Assembly (NCBI GenBank): GCA_900769835.1
Contig: CAAGIE010000064.1
Coordinates: 1-33,318, forward strand
Direction of reading: 5' to 3'
From: an uncultured Oscillospiraceae bacterium
Lineage (GTDB): Bacteria > Bacillota > Clostridia > Oscillospirales > Oscillospiraceae
DNA: 33,318 nt
The notes beneath the pieces are model-generated. The model ran no database searches. It was given only the letters and a program-made list of their open reading frames with translations, and was not told where the DNA came from. Position 1 is the stretch's first letter. Every line of letters begins with the position of its first letter. This document shows positions 6,792 through 14,765 of this stretch, one piece after another. Made by a program: the position numbers and the translations under genes.

Positions 6792-7270
6792 TGGCAAAAA
6801 TCGAAAGAAAGTATCTGGCCCATTACGTGGATGTGGCCACTGTCCAGGGTTCTCCCGTTTATGAGCGACTGGGCAAAGACCTGGAGGAATACAGCCCCGA
6901 ACTGTCCGCCCAGGTGGAAACCAAAAAGAACATTCTGGGTGAAACCTCCGTGGTAATCTCCGGCTATGAAAAGACCGCTTCTGTGGAGTCTTACTATGCC
7001 GAGACCGGCTCTGGTCTGTTCACCCGCCTGCAGGAGATCATCGATAACGGCCTGGTGCTGGAGGATCTGAAGACCCGGGTGGTGGAGGTAAAACTGTGGG
7101 AGGCTGAGAGCGAGGGCGTGTATCCCGCAGTCTGCGAGGAGGCCTATATCGAGGTCAATTCCTACGGCGGCGACACCACCGGCTACCAGATCCCCTTTAC
7201 CCTGCACTACACCGGTGTCAAGGAAAAGGGCACCTTCAACGTGACCGAAAAGACCTTCGCAAAAGCGTAA
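6791..7270 (+). CDS. Major tail (tube) protein
   Basis: The 159-residue protein beginning MAKIERKYLAHYVDV has the size, position and beta-rich profile of siphovirus major tail proteins, which stack as hexamers into the DNA-conducting tube. The C-terminal half (TTGYQIPFTLHYTGVKEKGTFNV) is typical. The ATG at 6791 is preferred over a TTG three bases earlier because GGAAGGAG (6776-6783) is then 7 bases away. It precedes the two chaperone-type genes and the tape measure, as expected for a non-contractile tail. No sheath gene is present, which argues against a contractile particle. Confidence 0.8.
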   Translation: MAKIERKYLAHYVDVATVQGSPVYERLGKDLEEYSPELSAQVETKKNILGETSVVISGYEKTASVESYYAETGSGLFTRLQEIIDNGLVLEDLKTRVVEVKLWEAESEGVYPAVCEEAYIEVNSYGGDTTGYQIPFTLHYTGVKEKGTFNVTEKTFAKA

Positions 7271-7280
7271 GGGGTGAAAT

Positions 7281-7706
7281 ATGGAGAAGATCACATTTGA
7301 TAACGGTGTGCGGGAGTTTTCCGTCAATGGCAGAGGTGTCCTGCGGTTCAATCCTCAGGATCCCAATGTGTACTTGCGGCTGACCCAGGCAGAGGAAAAG
7401 ATCCGTAAAATTGAGCAGTCCCTGCCCAAAAATGCAGAAAATGGGGAGGAGGGCGCCCGCCTTTTGTATGAGGCGGACCGACAACTCAAGGAGATCCTGA
7501 ACTGGGTCTTTGGCGCCGGCAACGATTTCGAGGAGATCGCAGGCAATGTGAACTTACTGGCCACGGCCAAAAACGGCCGCACCGTAGTGGAAAACTTCCT
7601 GGAGGCCATCGCACCCGCGTTGCAGGCAGGGGCCGAAGCCGGTGTCCGCCTGCAGGTGGAGGCCGCACGAAAAGCGGCAAAGGCCAGAAGGATGGCGGCG
7701 CGATGA
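7281..7706 (+). CDS. Tail assembly chaperone
   Basis: The 141-residue acidic protein lies in the usual place of the first tail assembly chaperone, between the tail tube and tape measure genes. Its N-terminus (MEKITFDNGVREFSVNGRGV) and helical body resemble chaperones of Listeria A118-type modules. These proteins coat the tape measure before the tube forms. Many phages make a longer form by -1 frameshifting. Here no clear slippery heptamer was seen, and the next gene starts at an overlapping ATGA, suggesting coupled re-initiation instead. Confidence 0.65.
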   Translation: MEKITFDNGVREFSVNGRGVLRFNPQDPNVYLRLTQAEEKIRKIEQSLPKNAENGEEGARLLYEADRQLKEILNWVFGAGNDFEEIAGNVNLLATAKNGRTVVENFLEAIAPALQAGAEAGVRLQVEAARKAAKARRMAAR

Positions 7707-8251
7707 GCCTGTGGGAGTTGCCACAAACGGCGAAGATCGGGGAGCGGGTCTACACCCTCCATACGGACTACCGTGACATTCTTGAGATCTTCTCCTATCT
7801 GGACAACGAGGATCTTCCCGAAGCGGTGCGCTGGCAGATCGCCCTGGGACTTTTCTTCGAGGAGGAGATCCCCCCGGAGGATATGCCCCGGGCGGCGGAA
7901 TACTTTTCCTGGTTCGTGGCCTGCGGGCAGAATCGGGGAAAGGGTGAGCGGCTGATGTGCTGGCAGCAGGATGCGCCGATGATCGTGGCGGAGATCAATA
8001 AAGCGGTAGGGCAGGAGATACGCGTCCTGCCCTACCTGCACTGGTGGACCTTTTTGGGATGGTTTCATGCCATCGGAGAGGGTCAGTTTTCCGCCGTGGT
8101 GGCCCTGCGCCATAAACTCAATCGCGGGCAGGCGCTGGAGCCGTGGGAAAAGACATTTTATCGGGAAAACCGGGCGGTGGTGGATCTCCGCAGACGGTAT
8201 TCCCGGCAGGAGCTGGAAGAAAAAGAAAGACTGGAGCAGCTCCTGAAATAG
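7703..8251 (+). CDS. Gp15-family tail protein (second tail chaperone)
   Basis: The 182-residue protein starts MSLWELPQTAKIGERVYTLHTDYRDIL and continues with YFSWFVACG and LHWWTFLGWF, features of the phage Gp15 family found in Firmicutes siphoviruses just upstream of the tape measure. It is believed to act as part of the tail assembly chaperone set. Its ATG overlaps the previous stop as ATGA, and it ends 46 bases before the tape measure gene, with a hairpin in between. Length is close to the family norm. Confidence 0.8.
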   Translation: MSLWELPQTAKIGERVYTLHTDYRDILEIFSYLDNEDLPEAVRWQIALGLFFEEEIPPEDMPRAAEYFSWFVACGQNRGKGERLMCWQQDAPMIVAEINKAVGQEIRVLPYLHWWTFLGWFHAIGEGQFSAVVALRHKLNRGQALEPWEKTFYRENRAVVDLRRRYSRQELEEKERLEQLLK

Positions 8252-8255
8252 ACCG

Positions 8256-8280
8256 AAGGGCCGCCCTTGTGCGGCCCTTT
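8256..8280 (+). promoter_or_regulatory. Strong hairpin before the tape measure gene
   Basis: A perfect 9-bp stem pairs AAGGGCCGC (8256-8264) with GCGGCCCTT (8271-8279) around a 6-nt loop. Only one more T follows the stem arm before GTGGAGG, so it is unlikely to be an efficient terminator. It may attenuate or stabilise RNA at the step from chaperones to tape measure. The ribosome site of the next gene lies immediately downstream. Confidence 0.5.
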
Positions 8281-8297
8281 GTGGAGGGAGTGAAACA

Positions 8298-9374
8298 ATG
8301 AGCAAAAAGGATATCAAAGAAACGATTTTAGGAAAATGGTGGCAAAAGAGCAGTGCAAAATCCTTTTTGGATGCCCTGAAGGAAGCGTTGAAAAATGCGT
8401 TTACTCTGCAGGAGCGAATTGCCACTGCCACCTCAAAGACCGTGGGGAAAGCACTGGCGACATTTGATGAAGTCAACACACTGAAAATGCCGTCCACCGG
8501 TAGCGGAACTACGGTGCAACAGACCGGCAGTTCCGTAAACAATCTGGTGGGTACGGCGATGTCCGCGTTGATCGCAATGACCGGTAAACTCTCCCAGATC
8601 TCCAGTTTTGCGAAAATGCTGGCAAAATTGCCCGGTCTGCTGCTGAGCCTGATCAGCCCCGGTCAGCAGAGCATTTCGATCTTCGAGCGGATCACAGGTA
8701 TTTTCCGCCAGACGGAGATCACCGCCGATGCAGTGGGGCAGAAGACCCAGGCGGTGGCACTGGCGGTGGGCCGTCTGTCCGGCGCCTGGTCCGGCGCATC
8801 TTTTGCGATGCAGCAGTGGCAGCAGACGGGTCGGGCGATGGAAAATACCGCGCCGATGATCCAAAATCTGGGTGAACTCACCAAGAATGTAAAACTTCTG
8901 GGCGGCGGCTTTCAGGACTGCAAACGGGCGGCGGATCAGACGCTGAAGTCCATCCAGACCAACTGGGCGAATCTGAACCAATGGTTCCGCACCAATGTTG
9001 CCAATCCGATGATCCGGGATGTGAACAATATGCTCAAGGGCATCACCAACGGATTCAATCAGGTGGCTTACAGCACCAAAAATGTGAGTACAGGCGCGCC
9101 GATCTCCACGCCGAAGATCCCCCAACTTGCCCAGGGCGCGGTGTTGCCCGCCAATAAGCCTTTTCTGGCAGTGGTGGGCGATCAGAAAAACGGCACCAAC
9201 GTGGAAGCACCCTTGGATACCATCCGCCAGGCAGTGGCAGAGGTGGTGGGCAGCAACGATGTGGTGATCCAGTTCAACGGCGATCTTGCCCAACTGGCGC
9301 GGGTGCTTCGCCCTGCCATTATTAAGGAAAATGCAAGAGTCGGCGGCGGTTTGATCGTAAAGGAGGTGTTGTGA
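8298..9374 (+). CDS. Tape measure protein, unusually short
   Basis: The 358-residue protein is helical and hydrophobic in the middle (about 85-120), carries the TFDEVNTLK motif near residue 55 that resembles FDEIN motifs in Firmicutes tape measures, and ends with an AQGAVLPANKPFLAVVGDQ segment near 275-293, a recognisable C-terminal module of this class. Tape measures set tail length and enter the tube. Most in this group are 700-2000 residues; here the two ends are present but the long repeat-rich middle is absent. At roughly 1.5 angstrom per residue the tail would be near 50 nm. The frame is intact with a GGAGGGAG ribosome site. Confidence 0.78.
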   Translation: MSKKDIKETILGKWWQKSSAKSFLDALKEALKNAFTLQERIATATSKTVGKALATFDEVNTLKMPSTGSGTTVQQTGSSVNNLVGTAMSALIAMTGKLSQISSFAKMLAKLPGLLLSLISPGQQSISIFERITGIFRQTEITADAVGQKTQAVALAVGRLSGAWSGASFAMQQWQQTGRAMENTAPMIQNLGELTKNVKLLGGGFQDCKRAADQTLKSIQTNWANLNQWFRTNVANPMIRDVNNMLKGITNGFNQVAYSTKNVSTGAPISTPKIPQLAQGAVLPANKPFLAVVGDQKNGTNVEAPLDTIRQAVAEVVGSNDVVIQFNGDLAQLARVLRPAIIKENARVGGGLIVKEVL

Positions 9375-9763
9375 TGGATAGCCGTGATCTGTTTATGATC
9401 GACGGAGTGGGTTATCGTGTCCACGTGCTGAAACTGACCCGAAAATTCTCGGTGCTGGATTCGGAAAAGGCGGGTCGTACTATGGACGGCCAGATGTACC
9501 GGGAGCCCATCGGCACCTACTACAACTACTCCATGACCGTGGCGCCTTACGGGGACAATCAGGATCTGGAAAAATTCTGGGAGGTGATCTCCCAGCCCAA
9601 GAAAAGTTACACCTGCCGCTTCCCTTACGGACAGAAGACCCTGACCCAGAAGATGTACATCACCGGCGGTGAGCAGGATCTGCTTCGGGCGGGAAAAGAT
9701 GGTAATTTCTGGGGCGAACTCTCCGTAAACTTTATTGCGATGGGGCCAAAGGTGGTGCCGTAA
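9374..9763 (+). CDS. Tail tip protein after the tape measure (distal tail-like)
   Basis: The 129-residue protein begins MDSRDLFMIDGVGYRVHVLKL and is encoded right after the tape measure, where distal tail proteins are found. It is smaller than typical Dit proteins and would correspond to an N-terminal belt domain only. The ATG at 9374 is chosen because AGGAGGT (9361-9367) lies 6 bases upstream. The stop overlaps the next start by one base. Position strongly suggests a baseplate or tail-tip part; the exact family is not certain. Confidence 0.6.
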   Translation: MDSRDLFMIDGVGYRVHVLKLTRKFSVLDSEKAGRTMDGQMYREPIGTYYNYSMTVAPYGDNQDLEKFWEVISQPKKSYTCRFPYGQKTLTQKMYITGGEQDLLRAGKDGNFWGELSVNFIAMGPKVVP

Positions 9764-11478
9764 TGATAGAAGTCAAATATTTGGATATTCCGCCGGAAAT
9801 CGAGGAAAAACTGTCTTTTACTTGCGAAAATATTGGAGAAAATGCAAGTGCAGAAAAACTGACATTTCTGGAAAAAGAGCCGCTGTGGGCCACAACGGAG
9901 TACTTCGGCTGGCCTTTGGATGGTAGTCGCAGACTGTTAAAAGAAACGGAAAGCACCACCCTTTGGAGCCGTGATTTCAGCGCAACGGAGTCGGGTTATC
10001 TGGGGGCCAGTGTGCTGGGCGGCGCTGTGCTGAACAGTCGCAGTACCGCAGTCAAAGACGGCCCTTTTCTGGAGGTCGTCGTGTCCGAGCCGGTGACGGT
10101 GCCGGGCATCACCTTCGAGTTTTCACCCGAGGAGGATCGCTGGTGCAGCACTGTGGAACTGACGGTTTACCGCGGGGAGGAGATGGTGGAAAAACAGACC
10201 CTGCATCCCGATAACCCTCGCTGGTGCTATGCCCTTGCAGAAAGTTTTGACCGTCTGACAGTTCGCCTTTTGGAAACCAGCGTCCCCGGTTGTTACGCAA
10301 AACTCAACCGACTGTATCTGGGTCGGGTGCTGGTGTATTCCCACGGGGAGTTGGAGTCGGTGAAACTGGTGAACGAGGCAGACCCCACCCTCAGCGAACT
10401 GACGGTGGATACCATGACCGTGGAACTGCGGGATCTGCAGGAGCGCCAGCTTCTGCCCCGGAAGGATCAGCGGATAGAACTGTACCGGGACGGCCGCCTG
10501 CTTGTGAGCTATGGCATCGAAAGTTTCAGCCGTCAGGAAAAGAACCGCTACACCTTGCGATGCCGCTCCGCGGTGGGTCAGCTGGAGGATACCTTCCTAG
10601 GTGGCATTTATGAAAATGCCCCCATAGAATCGGTGCTGGAGCAGATTCTGGAGGGGCTGGAGGTTCAGGTGGAGGAATGCCTGAAAGATGTTCGTATCAG
10701 CGGTTATTTGCCGGTCTGCACCCGCCGTCAGGCGCTGCAGCAGGTGGCCTTTGCGGCGGGCGCGTTGGTGAGCACCAGAGGCACCCGCGGAATCCTCCTG
10801 CGGGGAATTGCCCGTCAGGTGGACGGTAGTTTTCAGACCCAGATGCTCTTCCGGGATGGCGTGGTGCAAACCGATTCCGGCGTGAGCCGTCTGGAGGCGG
10901 TGGCCCATAAATATACCCCCACCCAGACGCGGGAAACTTTGGTGGACGGAGAACATTTCAGCGGGGAGAATGTACTGCTGACCTTTGATACGCCCCATCA
11001 TAGCTATACCATCACCGGCGGCAGGATCACCGAGCAGGGAGCGAACCATATCCGCCTGACTGCCAATGGCGCAGTGACCGTTACCGCCTGCACTTATAGC
11101 CATACCACCGTTCGCCATATTCGGGATCTGGCATCCCGGGGCGCGTTCAGCGCAGACCGCATTGAAAAGGTGGAGGCGGCGACCCTGATCCACAGTGGAA
11201 ATGTGCAGGCGCTTCTGGATCGGCTGGATGGGGTGTATGCTCTGCGGCAGACATTGACGCAGACTGTGGTGGTGAACGGTCAGTTTGCAGGTCAGCGCGT
11301 GGCGCTGACAGACCCCTTCGGTGATATGCTCAAAGGCTATATAACGGAGATGGAAAGCAATCTGACCCCCGGCGGACAAACCGCCCGCATCACCCTGCTG
11401 GGTCAGCAGGCTTCGCCGGAGACCGAGGTGCGTTACGCAGGTATGTTTTATGCAGGAGATCAGGAGGTGGCGCTATGA
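9763..11478 (+). CDS. Tail hub / tail-associated baseplate protein
   Basis: This 571-residue protein is the largest tail-tip component. Its position, directly after the distal tail gene, and the mix of a beta-rich N-terminal half (residues 1-200) with a central LVNEADPTLSELTVDTMTVEL hub-like segment near 200-225 match tail hub proteins that close the tube and carry receptor-binding parts. No hydrolase or peptidase motif was recognised. The final TPGGQTARITLLGQQ segment is typical of hub ends. It overlaps the next gene by 4 bases. Specific function is inferred from synteny. Confidence 0.65.
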   Translation: MIEVKYLDIPPEIEEKLSFTCENIGENASAEKLTFLEKEPLWATTEYFGWPLDGSRRLLKETESTTLWSRDFSATESGYLGASVLGGAVLNSRSTAVKDGPFLEVVVSEPVTVPGITFEFSPEEDRWCSTVELTVYRGEEMVEKQTLHPDNPRWCYALAESFDRLTVRLLETSVPGCYAKLNRLYLGRVLVYSHGELESVKLVNEADPTLSELTVDTMTVELRDLQERQLLPRKDQRIELYRDGRLLVSYGIESFSRQEKNRYTLRCRSAVGQLEDTFLGGIYENAPIESVLEQILEGLEVQVEECLKDVRISGYLPVCTRRQALQQVAFAAGALVSTRGTRGILLRGIARQVDGSFQTQMLFRDGVVQTDSGVSRLEAVAHKYTPTQTRETLVDGEHFSGENVLLTFDTPHHSYTITGGRITEQGANHIRLTANGAVTVTACTYSHTTVRHIRDLASRGAFSADRIEKVEAATLIHSGNVQALLDRLDGVYALRQTLTQTVVVNGQFAGQRVALTDPFGDMLKGYITEMESNLTPGGQTARITLLGQQASPETEVRYAGMFYAGDQEVAL

Positions 11479-11855
11479 GATTTGTTACCGACAGAACCTG
11501 GGCGGATGTACTGGCGGGTACGGAAAAAGGACGCTATACCACCCGGGATCTGGATCGGGTGGAGCAGGCGGTGGAATATCTGGGGAGTTTTTTGCCCGCG
11601 CTGGGCATTTCTCTGGAACTGACCACCTGCACCCAATGGAGCAAGACCCGGAAAATGCCCACCCGGGAGTCTATGGAGCGGTATTTGCAGAATGTCCGCG
11701 GGCTTTGCGCCTGTCTGGGACTGGAGCCGGAGTTGCCGGATAGCATGGAAAGACTGACTTATCAGGATGCAAACCGTATCGAGCTTGCTCTGGAGCAGGC
11801 AGAAAAAAGACTGGAGCAGCTTCTGGGCGATTATCAAATGAGGAAGGAGCAATAA
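11475..11855 (+). CDS. Small tail-tip associated protein
   Basis: The 126-residue protein begins MRFVTDRTWADVLAGTEKG and includes a YTTRDLDRVEQAVEYLGSFL segment. This resembles small proteins encoded between the hub and fibre genes in Clostridia siphoviruses, where repeated helices of the form DLNRIE are common. A second such segment (YQDANRIELALEQAEKRLEQLL) lies near the C-terminus. The ATG overlaps the hub gene by 4 bases. Its job is unknown; a fibre-anchoring role would fit its place. Confidence 0.6.
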   Translation: MRFVTDRTWADVLAGTEKGRYTTRDLDRVEQAVEYLGSFLPALGISLELTTCTQWSKTRKMPTRESMERYLQNVRGLCACLGLEPELPDSMERLTYQDANRIELALEQAEKRLEQLLGDYQMRKEQ

Positions 11856-11856
11856 A

Positions 11857-12549
11857 ATGAAAGACAGAGTACCCGGCGCGCCGGGTCAATACAAAGCGGT
11901 GATCACCGCCGACGAGCAGATGAAACTCTCTGCGGAGGAGCCTTTTATCATCACTCTGACCAGGGACGATCACCCCATCACAGAGGGCACGCCTTACAGT
12001 AAGGCGGCGGTGCTGCCGGATAGTCTGGCAGCATCCCTCTGCCCCGGTGCAGAGGACCCCACACCTGCGGATGCCTTTGCGGCGCTCCACGCAAAAGCCG
12101 TGGAATCCCAAGAACATCCGGGCTGTTACTACCGTGTGGTAGCGGGGGAAACGGAGTGGATCAATCCCCCTATGCTGTATGGGCAAGAGTATCGCACCAC
12201 CCGTCGGCATAACGGCAAAGTGGTCTATACGAAGCTGGTGGATATGGGCGACTTGCCCTGGGGCACCGTGAGCGAGCCGGGCTATAAATGGGTAGACCTG
12301 GGAGCGGAAGCGGAATACATCCTGGCCTGGAAAGCAAGCCTCAGCAAAGAGACCCTTGCGGACGACGACAGAACCAAAATTATCGTGCGCTATGGCATCC
12401 CCTATGCGAAGCACGGCACCCAGCAGGTCATCGCAGATATCTATTTCAGAGGCAGAAGCGCAGTGCTGTCCACCACCGGGATCATGGACCACGGGGAGCA
12501 GGCGAATTTGCAGATCGAGTATACGAAGGAGGATTGGATATGCAAGTAA
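11857..12549 (+). CDS. Putative tail fibre protein
   Basis: The 230-residue protein starts MKDRVPGAPGQYKAV and includes TRDDHPITEGTPYSKAAVLPDSL near residues 34-56, which matches the N-terminal module of many Firmicutes phage fibre or appendage proteins (PITEGTPLNKANLL type). The C-terminal part has no family I recognise and may bind a surface ligand. A GAAGGAG ribosome site precedes the ATG. A perfect 16-bp palindrome spans codons 5-10. It is short for a fibre, in keeping with the reduced size of the whole tail module. Confidence 0.65.
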   Translation: MKDRVPGAPGQYKAVITADEQMKLSAEEPFIITLTRDDHPITEGTPYSKAAVLPDSLAASLCPGAEDPTPADAFAALHAKAVESQEHPGCYYRVVAGETEWINPPMLYGQEYRTTRRHNGKVVYTKLVDMGDLPWGTVSEPGYKWVDLGAEAEYILAWKASLSKETLADDDRTKIIVRYGIPYAKHGTQQVIADIYFRGRSAVLSTTGIMDHGEQANLQIEYTKEDWICK

Positions 12550-12596
12550 TCGAGCGTATCTTTGGTAAGGAGGTGGCGGCAGATGCAGTATGTTAA
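12540..12596 (+). CDS. Possible 18-residue peptide gene
   Basis: An ATG at 12540 opens an 18-codon frame (MQVIERIFGKEVAADAVC) preceded by a strong AAGGAGG (12526-12532) at 7-base spacing. It overlaps the end of the preceding gene and the start of the next. Such a good ribosome site is unlikely by chance, but the product is so small that it may serve only to couple translation of the next gene, or be the stump of a once longer tail gene. I do not recognise the peptide. Confidence 0.4.
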   Translation: MQVIERIFGKEVAADAVC

Positions 12597-12774
12597 GCAG
12601 AATTTCGAGGACGGCACCGTGCTGACCGCCCAGCATCTGAACCACATAGAGGACGGCATCGCAGAACTGATCCCTCAGGTCACTACTATGGATGCCGGTA
12701 AGTTTCTGCGGGTGTCTTCCGATGGCAGATGGCAGGCGGAGCAGTTGATCGATGCGACGGAGGTGGGCATGTGA
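12583..12774 (+). CDS. Small phage tail-appendage protein
   Basis: The 63-residue product begins MQYVKQNFEDGTVLTAQHLNHIEDGIAEL. The motif of the form L-AHLNHIEDGI recurs in fibre and appendage proteins of Firmicutes phages. The ATG at 12583 is supported by AAGGAGGTG 7 bases upstream; a TTG further upstream is less likely. The stop overlaps the GTG of the next gene. It looks like a free-standing N-terminal fibre module, possibly connecting the fibre to the tail tip. Confidence 0.6.
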   Translation: MQYVKQNFEDGTVLTAQHLNHIEDGIAELIPQVTTMDAGKFLRVSSDGRWQAEQLIDATEVGM

Positions 12775-13430
12775 GCGATTGCGTACTGATGCCCGCCGTC
12801 CACTTTCAGGATATCTGCAATGCGGTGCGGGAAAAGAGCGGCAAGCAAGCCCCTTTGTGCTCGGGGGATGTGGCGGAGGAGATCCGCAATCTCCCCAGCG
12901 GTGCCAACGATGCCTTTTGGGATGCTTACCAGCAAAACGGCAACCGCGTCAATTATTATCAGCGGTTTATGCACGATGGCTGGAACGATGAAACCTTCCA
13001 ACCCAAGTATGCCATCACCTGCCGGGACAGTTCCACCAGTGGCTGTTCCGTGTTCTACAATGCCCGTATGACCACGATCCCCGTGCCGGTGATCGTCAGC
13101 GGTGTGTCTGCCAAGGAGATGTTCAGCCAATGCACAAAACTGGAAACCATCTCCCGACTGGTGATGGACAATGTAACGGAAACCAGCGGTATGTTTACCG
13201 GCTGCGCGCGTCTGCGGGAACTGAATGTGGAGGGCAGAATCTCCACCAATCTGAGCCTTGCGGCGGCAGAAAATTTGTCGGAGGAGAGCGCGGAAAAGGT
13301 GGTGCTTTGCCTGCGGGATATGTCAGGTATCGGCGAGCGGACACTGACGTTGCACAACGCGGTGGGCAACCGTATGTCTCCCGACATGAAAGCGCTCGCC
13401 ACCATCAAAAACTGGATTTTGGTTTATTAA
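12771..13430 (+). CDS. Tail appendage protein with phage-type N-terminus and leucine-rich-like body
   Basis: A GTG at 12771, overlapping the preceding stop and 5-6 bases after GGAGGTG, gives a 219-residue protein beginning MSDCVLMPAVHFQDICNAVREKSGK, a module common in Clostridia phage appendage proteins (AIREKTGK type). The body (KEMFSQCTKLETISRL and TSGMFTGCARLRELNVEG, near residues 115-155) resembles BspA-like leucine-rich repeats used for surface binding. It may be the receptor-binding or adhesin component. An ATG at 12789 is an alternative start. Confidence 0.65.
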   Translation: MSDCVLMPAVHFQDICNAVREKSGKQAPLCSGDVAEEIRNLPSGANDAFWDAYQQNGNRVNYYQRFMHDGWNDETFQPKYAITCRDSSTSGCSVFYNARMTTIPVPVIVSGVSAKEMFSQCTKLETISRLVMDNVTETSGMFTGCARLRELNVEGRISTNLSLAAAENLSEESAEKVVLCLRDMSGIGERTLTLHNAVGNRMSPDMKALATIKNWILVY

Positions 13431-13440
13431 GGAGGACAGG

Positions 13441-13593
13441 ATGAAAACAGTCACACAAAGAATTCTCACTGCCGAGGAAGGTATGTACCTGACCGACGGC
13501 GAACATTACGGCAAAACGGTGATTCTCCCTATGGAAGCCGACCACACTTTGTGGCGCGAGGTGCGGGAAGAAGAGGTGCCGGATGAGTTTTAA
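13441..13593 (+). CDS. Small protein upstream of endolysin
   Basis: This 50-residue ORF begins MKTVTQRILTAEEGMYLTDG and has an AGGAGG ribosome site right after the preceding stop. Its frame overlaps the amidase start by 11 bases. Short proteins with a similar YLTDGEHYGKTVILP segment occur near the ends of tail-tip modules in Clostridia prophages, but their function is not known to me. The strong ribosome site and tight packing support it as a real gene. Confidence 0.65.
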   Translation: MKTVTQRILTAEEGMYLTDGEHYGKTVILPMEADHTLWREVREEEVPDEF

Positions 13594-14494
13594 AATTGCT
13601 TACGGAGCCGGTCACTTTCGCCACACCCCCGGCAACAAGGTTTCCAGAGAATTTGACCCCGATGAAACCAGGGAATGGATCCTCAATGACCGGGTAGCCC
13701 GCCACTTTAGCGATGCCGCAAAGCAGTATCCGGATGTGGAGCTTTTGCGTACCGATGACGTCACCGGTGAAACGGACGTGGGTCTGTCTGCGCGATGCCA
13801 AAAGGCCAACGATTTCAATGCCGACTTCTGCCTTTCCATTCACCACAATGCCGGTGCCAACCTGACAAATGCCGGTGGTGTGGTGGCGTTTTCCTACCCC
13901 GGCAGCACTAAGGGCGCGGTGTACAGAAACGCCATCTATGACCACTGTATTGCCGCCGGCGGATTGCGGGGCAATCGGGCGTTGCCCAAGGCCACCGCGG
14001 GCTTTTATGTCCTGCGCTATACTGCGGCGCCCTGCGTGCTGATGGAGTACGGTTTTATGGACAGCAAACTGGATGCCCCGGTGATCCTGCAGGAGGAATA
14101 TTCCCGAAAAATGGCCTATGCCACTATGGCGGCCATTGCCGAGGTGGCAGGTCTTGAGAAACGGAAAACGCCTACGGACACCTACACTTTGGAGGAATTT
14201 ATCCGGGAGGTGCAGGCGGCCATTGGCGCAGAGGTGGACGGCATTGCCGGTCCGGAAACCATCGGCAAGACCGTCACCCTTTCCATAGAGAAAAATGATA
14301 CCCACCCCGCGGTAAAGCCGGTGCAAAAGCGCCTGTTCGCTCTGGGTTATACCCAGGTGGGCGAAGCCGACGGCATCGCCGGCCCTAAGTTTCGGGACGC
14401 GGTGCTGGCTTTCCAGCAGGATAACGACTGCTGGCGGGACGGTGTGATCACCGCCGCCAATAAGACCTGGCGCAAACTCCTGGGAATGGAGTAG
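13583..14494 (+). CDS. Endolysin: N-acetylmuramoyl-L-alanine amidase with peptidoglycan-binding domain
   Basis: The 303-residue enzyme has an Amidase_3 domain at about 1-175 and a peptidoglycan-binding segment at about 190-300. Likely zinc ligands are His11 (AGHFRHTPG), Glu31 (REWILND) and His87 (LSIHHNAG); the catalytic Glu155 lies in VLMEYGF. It cleaves the bond between muramic acid and L-alanine to lyse the host wall. The C-terminal half has two VDGIAGP/ADGIAGP motifs of peptidoglycan-binding repeats. There is no signal peptide, so it depends on the holin-like proteins next to it. All key residues are present, so lysis is probably functional. Confidence 0.88.
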   Translation: MSFKIAYGAGHFRHTPGNKVSREFDPDETREWILNDRVARHFSDAAKQYPDVELLRTDDVTGETDVGLSARCQKANDFNADFCLSIHHNAGANLTNAGGVVAFSYPGSTKGAVYRNAIYDHCIAAGGLRGNRALPKATAGFYVLRYTAAPCVLMEYGFMDSKLDAPVILQEEYSRKMAYATMAAIAEVAGLEKRKTPTDTYTLEEFIREVQAAIGAEVDGIAGPETIGKTVTLSIEKNDTHPAVKPVQKRLFALGYTQVGEADGIAGPKFRDAVLAFQQDNDCWRDGVITAANKTWRKLLGME

Positions 14495-14507
14495 GGGAGG
14501 TGTACCA

Positions 14508-14765
14508 ATGAGTGAAGCGATTGCCGTTGCCATCATCACCGGGGGACTGTCCCTTGCGGGTGTGGTGGTGACCTGCCTTGCCACTGCCAAGAAAAACGAA
14601 AATGCAGTGCGGATCAGCCAGGCGGTGACCGACACCAAGATCGACGAGCTGACCCGGGAAGTGCGGGAGCATAACGGCTTTGCCCGACGGATGCCGGTGG
14701 TGGAGGAGCAGATCAAAGTCCTGAACCACCGCATCACAGACCTGGAAACAAAGGAGAGAGTATGA
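14508..14765 (+). CDS. Small membrane protein of the lysis module
   Basis: The 85-residue protein has one transmembrane segment near residues 4-26 followed by a charged, probably coiled-coil region (ENAVRISQAVTDTKIDELTREV and EEQIKVLNHRITDLE). This one-helix plus coiled-coil layout occurs in holin partners near phage endolysins. A GGGGAGG ribosome site precedes its ATG, and its stop overlaps the next start by 4 bases. It could be a holin regulator or an anti-holin; sequence alone cannot tell. Confidence 0.6.
   Translation: MSEAIAVAIITGGLSLAGVVVTCLATAKKNENAVRISQAVTDTKIDELTREVREHNGFARRMPVVEEQIKVLNHRITDLETKERV

Noticed and set aside
7650..7706. Programmed -1 frameshift joining the two tail chaperone genes
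   Set aside because: No clear slippery heptamer with a following structure was seen, and the second gene has its own overlapping ATG.
12729..12770. An earlier start for the leucine-rich-like appendage gene
   Set aside because: The GTG at 12771 has a better ribosome site and gives the family-like N-terminus; the upstream stretch belongs to the preceding gene.
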